Below are positions 63,174 through 64,000 of a stretch of 64,000 bases of DNA, piece by piece (position 1 is the first letter of the stretch; each line of letters begins with the position of its first letter). This DNA comes from CAVUWL01 sp963787415 (GTDB lineage: Bacteria > Actinomycetota > Thermoleophilia > Solirubrobacterales > 70-9). The stretch lies in the NCBI GenBank assembly GCA_963787415.1, contig CAWBCO010000007.1:1-64000 (forward strand), in the 5' to 3' direction. The position numbers were made by a program, and so were the translations under genes. Below the pieces are notes generated by a model, which was not told where the DNA came from, did no database searches, and saw only the letters and a list, made by a program, of their open reading frames with translations.

Positions 63174-64000
63174 ATGTTTGGCAAGCTGCGCGGACTTCAG
63201 CCGAGCAGCGGGATGAGGCGCACACTCCTAATTTGCGCTGATGTCCAGTCTCTCTACCGCCAGCGACGGAGGCTGCCGGGCGAAAGTGGTCTGGCAGAGC
63301 CACGCTGCCAATTCGAACATGGCACGGCCGTGTGCCAGGTGGTCCTTTGAGGACCGCTCTCGACAACAACTCGCGGGTCGGAAAACATTTCCGCGATTAC
63401 GATCTCCACCCGCGATCGGACAAAGAGCTGATTATCCGATGCCTCGGCTGGTGGAACTGCTCGCGTTGAGAGTGTCGTGGGTGCTCAGCCCTCTTGGAAG
63501 ATGGCCCAGCCCAATCTGTCCTCTGGCCGCTGCGGTCGCCAATACTGGTCTGTTCAAGCCTATCGGCATCGAGAACGGCCCAGCCAACACGCTCGACCAA
63601 CTGGCCTGAGAAGTAATCTGACTCGAGATCGGTGAGCGCGATCCGCTCTCGATAAACGACCGTGCTGGGGACCGCTCCCGGGGATTCGGTGAGGACAAGA
63701 TTTGCGGCATTGCGTCTCCCTCGATGGCTGGGTGATCAGCATCTCCCCGATGGTTAGGCCAGAGGTCAAAATCAAGTGAAGGCTCGATCAATTCAATGAC
63801 GAGCCGAAGCTGGAGTGAGCTCGGATCCGCAGCACTCTTTCTTGATCGAGCCCAGTCTCTCAGCGAGTCGCACTATGGCAACACTGGTACTCACGGGACT
63901 TCGACCGGGTCGGGCTCGGGGTCGGGAGTCAAGGCAGAGCGACTCTCCAGTTTTAGCGCTGGTTCAGCGACAGCGCCTCTGAGACCCCACTAGGATCGGC
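63174..64000. other. No recognisable gene to the right edge
   Basis: Both strands have frames up to about 120 codons, but none has a family signature or a good ribosome binding site. Possibly a decayed region, or the start of a gene beyond the edge (Gly-Ser-rich TGSGSGSG near 63920). Confidence 0.35.

Noticed and set aside
1..64000. tRNA, rRNA or CRISPR loci
   Set aside because: Reading through both strands I found no tRNA T-loop/acceptor pattern, rRNA-like segment or regularly spaced direct repeats.

Overview
The window looks like chromosomal DNA from a high-GC actinobacterium, most likely of class Thermoleophilia (Solirubrobacterales-like). I base this on the style of its secreted proteins: Fn3-like and NHL modules, IPT plus PASTA tails, short collagen-like exported proteins with a conserved lysine-rich neck, and repeat proteins ending in a Cys-paired Ig-like module. 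An F420-type LLM oxidoreductase, actinobacterial TetR regulators and NarL-type two-component systems agree with this. No rRNA, tRNA or CRISPR array was seen.

Layout. 1-3.9 kb: a decayed NHL/Fn3 surface-protein gene and a tandem double-TetR gene with two frameshifts. 4.4-10.6 kb: a metabolic island. A TetR gene with a (frameshifted) membrane-protein gene diverges from an LLM oxidoreductase-hotdog thioesterase pair; a second TetR gene diverges from a DUF2867 protein, an FAD monooxygenase and a nitrilase-fold protein that has lost its catalytic cysteine. 10.7-33.5 kb: a region rich in exported proteins (two seven-repeat Cys-pair propellers, a G1 glutamic peptidase, a glycine-rich metzincin, an IPT/PASTA protein, two collagen-like proteins, a lipoprotein), mixed with small housekeeping genes (VOC, SnoaL, DUF3303, Mug DNA glycosylase, GST, NYN nuclease) and gene debris (carotenoid oxygenase, VapC, ArdC, a three-copy dispersed repeat). 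33.8-41.2 kb: a NarL-type kinase/regulator pair divergent from two ABC export systems, with striking nested inverted repeats between them. 41.3-46.3 kb: a broken ArdC-like antirestriction gene, a three-gene two-component operon and a CPBP protease. 46.4-52.4 kb: a small-protein/nucleotidyltransferase pair resembling a toxin-antitoxin module, a P450, a bounded IS630-type element, a TesB-like thioesterase, a VOC protein and a broken OmpR regulator. 52.5-64 kb: membrane proteins, an FGE-fold exported protein, DUF1508, YjbQ, Ada-AlkA, an IS3-type element and an exported GH5 glycosidase.

The themes are export/cell-surface biology and small-molecule catabolism, with unusually many frameshifted genes. 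Those may be true pseudogenes, or partly base-level errors in the assembly; raw reads would decide. The best candidates for new biology are the Cys-pair propellers, the cysteine-less nitrilase in a conserved-looking operon, the nested operator at 35.7 kb, the HTH-free two-gene module at 46.5 kb and the three-copy dispersed element.
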